A stretch of 64,000 nucleotides of DNA, taken from positions 193,551,530-193,615,529 of the forward strand of contig NC_077234.1 in assembly GCF_027887165.1 (NCBI RefSeq). The letters are read 5' to 3'. The position numbers and the translations under genes were made by a program. The notes under the pieces were generated by a model. The model did not search any database and was not told where the DNA came from. It saw only the letters and a program-made list of their open reading frames with translations. Each line of letters starts with the position of its first letter. Position 1 is the stretch's first letter. Below, one piece after another: positions 59,684-64,000 of the stretch. The DNA is from Monodelphis domestica (Eukaryota; Chordata; Mammalia; Didelphimorphia; Didelphidae).

Positions 59684-60143
59684 AATATTCAAAGGATGCT
59701 ACTAAGCCTGCGTTGCTTCCCCTAAAGCCCTGAGAAGATGCAGTACTAGCTAGGCTCTGGGGACCCTGCACATCAGCAAAAATGGAAGTTTGGATGAGGA
59801 CTCCCAGAATATGTTTGTGTTTCACCTCCTGTTGTATTTTTATGTAATTATGTTTTCTCCCCTTCAAGTAGATGCTAAGTAAGCTTCATGAGGGCAAGGA
59901 CCAGTTGTTCCATCCTTGTACTTCATTGTATCTAATGTGGTAGAAGAGCTAGCAGCCTTTTCTGAGCTGTGGAGAGAGTCAGGGGCTAACTGCTGCTCTC
60001 TAATTTGTCTCTGCTCTTATAAAAATACTTTGCAGTGGTTACTGTTTCTATTAAACCAGAGCTGACCAGAACCTTCTGTTTCTTTTCTCTTGTCTTTTCT
60101 TTGATATTAGATACTTCATTGATATTAAAAACAAACGAAAAAA
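59684..60143. other. No gene seen; weak L2-like sequence
   Basis: 59860-59945 has L2-like AAGCTTCATGAGGGCAAGG. The remainder leads into the PRPF8 pseudogene without an obvious target duplication. Confidence 0.4.
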
Positions 60144-60990
60144 ATGAACTCTGCTCCTTCCAACCAATGGCAGTAGATTGGGGAGATTGAAAAACAGATC
60201 AAGGAGCAGTCCCAGCTGACAGGGACAATGACCAGAATGGTCAATAAATATGGTGATGAGGTCATCACTTCCACCACCAGCTACTATGAGACCCAGACTT
60301 CTTCTCTAAGACAAAATAGAGTCAGTGCCATCTCTGCTGCCTACCTGCATCTGCGGACCAACCACACCTATAGCTCATTGGACGACATCAAAGAAACAGG
60401 CCATACTTACATCCTGCCCAAGAATATGATCAAGAAATTAATTTGCCTTTTTTACCTGAGGGTCCAGATTGCAGGCTAGGTCAACAGAGTGAGCCACCTT
60501 CCCATGATCCTCAAGTGAAGGAGATCCAATGAATTGTGATGGTACCTCAGTGGGGCACTTGCCCCACTAGCTTTCCCAGCATGAATACCTCAAAGAGATG
60601 GAGTATCTTGGCTGGATCCACTCATCCCAATGAGTCCCCCCAGTTCTCACCACCCATGCCAAGGTCATGGCTGACAATCTGTCGTGGGATGGAGAAGATC
60701 ATCATCATTGATTGCAGCTTCTCACTCCCTTCCCCCACCCTAATTCTTGTACCTGGGCTATCTACAAGCTGATGCCTTAGTGGTCTGCAGAACACAGACC
60801 CGGGTGAGAACCCCAAAGGCTACCTGCCCTCCCATTATGAGAGTGTTCAGTTTCTTCCTTGAGTTCTTCCTGGTCCCTGCTCAGGGTCCTGGAACTACAA
60901 CTTCATAGATGTTCGCCATGACCCTAACATGAAATATGAGTTGCACCTGGTCAATTCCAAAGAATTCTATCATAGAGAGCACTTACACTT
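60144..60990 (+). pseudogene. PRPF8 (pseudogene): PRPF8 retropseudogene, C-terminal JAB1/MPN region
   Basis: Broken translation matches the last roughly 300 residues of the spliceosomal factor PRPF8 (Prp8). Recognisable blocks in order are [69 protein letters not shown] and EFYH, all from just before and within the JAB1/MPN domain. There is no intron, so it is mRNA-derived. An in-frame TAG lies near 60174, the reading frame shifts after 60475, and more stops and shifts follow, so it is not functional. The 5' end is truncated inside the coding sequence. The 3' end stops before the PRPF8 stop codon, with no poly(A), and passes into the 3' part of repeat family C in the same orientation. Confidence 0.88.
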
Positions 60991-61149
60991 ATAGCATCCA
61001 CAGTGTCCCAGCAGATCTGATAAACCAGATAAAGAGTAACTGACAGGCCTCAGACCCACAACTTGGTGCCACTCTGCCTCACTTAAATCTGATTCAGGAG
61101 CAAGTCATCACCCTATGATATTAATGGTCCTCTTCAAAAATGAAGGACA
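60991..61149 (+). mobile_element. Repeat family C, 3' part fused to the PRPF8 copy
   Basis: TCTGCCTCACTTAAATCTGA, GTCATCACCCTATGAT and TGGTCCTCTTCAAAAATGAA are the family C 3' end, same orientation as the pseudogene. Its tail is the target of the next L1. Confidence 0.8.
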
Positions 61150-62089
61150 GTCAAATTTATATTTTATTTATATATTATATTATTATTATATAAGAATTTA
61201 TATATCCTTTGATCATTCCCCAACTGATAAACAGTCAAAGGATATGAGCAGGCAATTTTCAGATAAAGAAATCAAAGCTATCAATAGCCATATGAAAAAA
61301 TGTCCAAAATCCCTCTTGATTAGAGAAATACAAATGAAAACAACTTGGAGGTACCACCTCACACCTATCAGATGACCAATATGACTGTAAAGGAAAATGA
61401 AAATGTTGGAGAGAATGTGGCAAAATTGGGACACTAATACCCTAATCCAACCATTCTGGATCCAACCAATTTGGATCTACAGGCTATAAAAGAATGCATA
61501 CCTTTTGATCTAATAATGTCTCTACTAGGTCTATATCCCAAAGAGATTTTTTAAAAAATGGGAAAAGATCTGTTTGTACAAAAATATTTATAGCCACTCT
61601 TTTTGTGGTGGCAAAGAATTGGAAACTAAAAGGATGTTCCTTAATTGGGGAATGATTGAACAAACTGTGGTATATGATGGTGATGGAATACTACTGTGCT
61701 ATAAGGAATGATGAACAGGATGACTTCAGAAAGAACTGCAAAGACCTCCAAGAACTGATGTGGAGTGAAATAAGCAGGACCAGGAGAACATTTCACACAG
61801 TAACTGCAATATTGTAGAATGATAAAATGTGGCAGACTAACAGCAATATAATGATCCAGGACAATTCTGAGGGGCTTATGAAAAAGAATGCTATTTTCCT
61901 CCAAAGCAAGAACTGTTGGAGGAGGGATGCAGAAGAAAACTTATGATTTATCATTTGTTTATTTGGATATATGTTTTGGGACTTAGGTTTATAAGATTAT
62001 TCATTTACAAAAATGAATAATATGGAAACATGTTTTGCATGATAATACATGTATAACTAGGAAAAATAAAAGCAAAAAAATGAAGGACA
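61136..62089 (+). mobile_element. 5'-truncated L1 with 14-bp target duplication
   Basis: 926 bp of L1 3' sequence (61150-62075), older than the other copies, starting upstream of the usual 3' UTR break (GTCAAAGGATATGAGCAGGC, GGAGAGAATGTGGCAAAATT). AAAAATGAAGGACA flanks it at 61136-61149 and 62076-62089. Confidence 0.9.
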
Positions 62090-62094
62090 ATCTT

Positions 62095-62390
62095 CTTCAG
62101 TATTTAACATATAACCTTGCACATAGTAGGCATTTAAAATAATTTGCCATTTTGTTTTTTCAGTTTAGGGTTTTTAAAAAAATAATGTTTAAATTAAGAC
62201 TCTGTCTTTAATTGCATATGATTTGGAGCTGAAAGGGACTTTAGAGATCACCTTTTCTTACCCATTCATTTTGCAGCTGGGAAACTGAGTCTAGAGAGTT
62301 AAGCGATGTGCCCAAAGCTGCACCAGAAGTAAGAAGCTAAGGCAACATAGTTTGAAACTAGATCTTCTGACTCCAGAGCCATTGACTTTT
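62095..62390. mobile_element. L2 tail and reverse MIR
   Basis: L2-like TTGCACATAGTAGGCATTT near 62118; reverse MIR at 62215-62390 (TTGGAGCTGAAAGGGACTTT, GAAACTGAGTCTAGAGAG). Confidence 0.65.
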
Positions 62391-63059
62391 CCTTTTTCAA
62401 GTACTCAGCACATTTGCAATTAAAGTGCAAAAATTTAAAAACCTTTTATAAAAGAAAATATTTTGACACGACATATTAGCAACTCCATGAAATTAAAAGT
62501 CAAATTCCTTACATCAAATACCATCTCAAAAACCCCTTTATGCAACAACAAAATTTCTAGACTTCAAACACTATATAATGTCATTAAATGCACGTACACT
62601 AACCATGGGTAAAAAAAGGAGGTACAATCCCCAGAATTTTTTGCTACCATTATTTGGCCTGAATATGTATTTGTGCTAAGGAGACACTGAGTCAATTCAT
62701 CATTTCTTTAACGTACAATACACTTCTTTGTATATCTCCTTGCATTTGATGTATTCATACTAGGGGTTTCTTCTCTTCTCCTTTCCTTCACTCTAGTCTT
62801 TGAGGATGAAGTAGTAGCCCTCCTTCTTTTCAAAGTTAGCCCTTTCTCACATGTTAATGGTTCCTGTCTCCTTTTCTCTCCTCTGGAATCCTGAGCCATT
62901 CATTGATCATTCCCTTCCAAGCAAAACTTACCATTTTTTTTTCCAGCTTGGGGTGAGGACTAGACTGATAGTTTTATTTATATGGGGAAATCTTGGTGTG
63001 GAAACAGCTTCCACCGATTCCAGTCAGCAACACTTTTGCAATTCATAAAGAGTTGTCCA
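62391..63059. other. No gene seen
   Basis: AT-rich unique-looking sequence. Confidence 0.4.
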
Positions 63060-63440
63060 GATTTGCCCATTGACTCACAGACAGTATGCATTGAAGTCAG
63101 GACTTTGAACCTAGATCTTTCTAACTTTAAGGCGAGTAAGTCCTCTTTCCACTGACTCACTACCTAAAATTTACTCTTTGTCTTATGACACTTTCCCTTT
63201 TCTATCTGCCCCTTCCCTGCCTCCTCTCCTTCTGATCATTGATAGTTATTGATGGGGCAGTTGGGTGGCACCTTAGTTTGAATCCAATCTCAGACACTTA
63301 CCAGCTGTGTGTCCCTGGACAAGTCATTTAACCTTCGTCTGCCTCAATTTCTTTATCTGTGAAATGATGATAATAATTGCACCTAACTCACAGGATTTTG
63401 GTGAGGATCAAAATGAGTAATATTTGTAAAATGATTATTA
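63060..63440. mobile_element. MIR-type SINEs
   Basis: Reverse MIR at 63060-63165 (AAGTCAGGACTTTGAACCTA) and forward THER1/MIR at 63250-63440 (GCTGTGTGTCCCTGGACAAG, CTCACAGGATTTTGGTGAGG). Confidence 0.7.
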
Positions 63441-63459
63441 GCAAGTGAGCAAGCTATGA

Positions 63460-63648
63460 GCAAGTGCCTGTCTCTTTGTGGTTCCATTTGGGGTTTGTCA
63501 TTTCCTTGTGTATCTCCTTCTATAGATTAGGAACCGAGGCAAAGTTAAGTGACTTGCCTAGGGTCACACAGTTAATAAATATTTGAGGCTGAGTTTTCAA
63601 CTCATGAAGATGAGTCTTACTAACTCCAGACCCAGTACTCTATTGTCT
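63460..63648 (-). mobile_element. MAR1 CORE-SINE
   Basis: Reverse MAR1 from CTCTTTGTGGTTCCATTTGG to CAGTACTCTATTG. Confidence 0.85.
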
Positions 63649-64000
63649 CCTATGTCTAAATGTTAGGTAGAATTCCTTATTATTATCAGTCAGTGATATG
63701 AATAACTTCCAAAGGAGAAACACGAAAAGGCCAAGAGTCCATAGTACTGTGCTTTTACTTTAGGAAGCAAATTCTAAACATTAAAATGTTCATTTCCTAT
63801 TTTTACTGCAACCTTTAGTCAATCCAGCAAAATCCTCCATGATCTTTTCTTTGACAAGTCAGTTGGAGCCAGCACAAAGGCAGAACTGCTGAGAAATCTA
63901 TGCCTGTCAGACATTTTTTCTTCTAATTGATAAGAAAGTGCTCCAAAATAGAACTGTCATCTGATCAGACCTGGGATTAATTGATAGGCCTCCTTCAGTG
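63649..64000. other. No gene seen
   Basis: Unique-looking sequence to the window edge. Confidence 0.4.

Overview
The window is mammalian, specifically metatherian (marsupial), nuclear DNA. The evidence is the repeat content: dozens of copies of a tRNA-derived SINE of the opossum/wallaby SINE1 type, dozens of the marsupial CORE-SINE MAR1 with its RTE/BovB-like 3' tail, the 3' ends of a marsupial-type L1, older L2, L3/CR1 and MIR/THER1 fragments, and solo LTRs. I cannot fix the species from sequence alone. There are no operons, CRISPR arrays or other microbial features.

Only one intact protein gene is supported: a single-exon rhodopsin-class receptor on the minus strand (23971-25095), recognised as GPR45. 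It is complete, with seven membrane segments and all core motifs. In human, GPR45 lies at 2q12.1 with POU3F3, MRPS9 and TGFBRAP1 nearby (known from human; none of those genes is seen here). A 476-bp almost pure GA tract lies about 390 bp upstream of its start codon. One dead gene copy is clear: a truncated, frameshifted, plus-strand retropseudogene of the C-terminal JAB1/MPN region of PRPF8 (60144-60990), which runs straight into the 3' tail of another repeat family.

Layout. 1-23 kb: repeat-rich, gene-free, with nested insertions (SINE1 then L1 at one target site at 5241-6124; an L2 broken by MIRs and an L1 at 12-13.6 kb; repeat family C inside an L2 at 16 kb). 23-26 kb: GPR45 and its GA tract. 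26-36 kb: repeats plus large GA/CAGA, CA/GT, CTAT/CTGT and TA-type simple arrays. 36-53 kb: sparser repeats, a SINE with a 50-bp perfect palindrome (44.9 kb), an L3/CR1 fragment (48.4-49.2 kb) and an exact 8 x 87-bp tandem array grown inside a MAR1 SINE (51.6-52.3 kb). 53-58 kb: a candidate conserved noncoding element, then three LTR elements, two of them with clean 4-bp target duplications. 58-64 kb: a CTAT/CCAT array, the PRPF8 pseudogene, an L1 with a 14-bp target duplication, and MIR/MAR1 copies.

Most open reading frames other than GPR45 are by-products of repeats. The more unusual items are structural: the 87-bp SINE-internal array, the PRPF8/repeat chimera, the perfect palindrome, reuse of one target site by two retroposons, and a 98-bp L1 insertion with a probable 3' transduction. 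I found no convincing new gene system. Family names for repeats come from remembered consensus features, not a database search.
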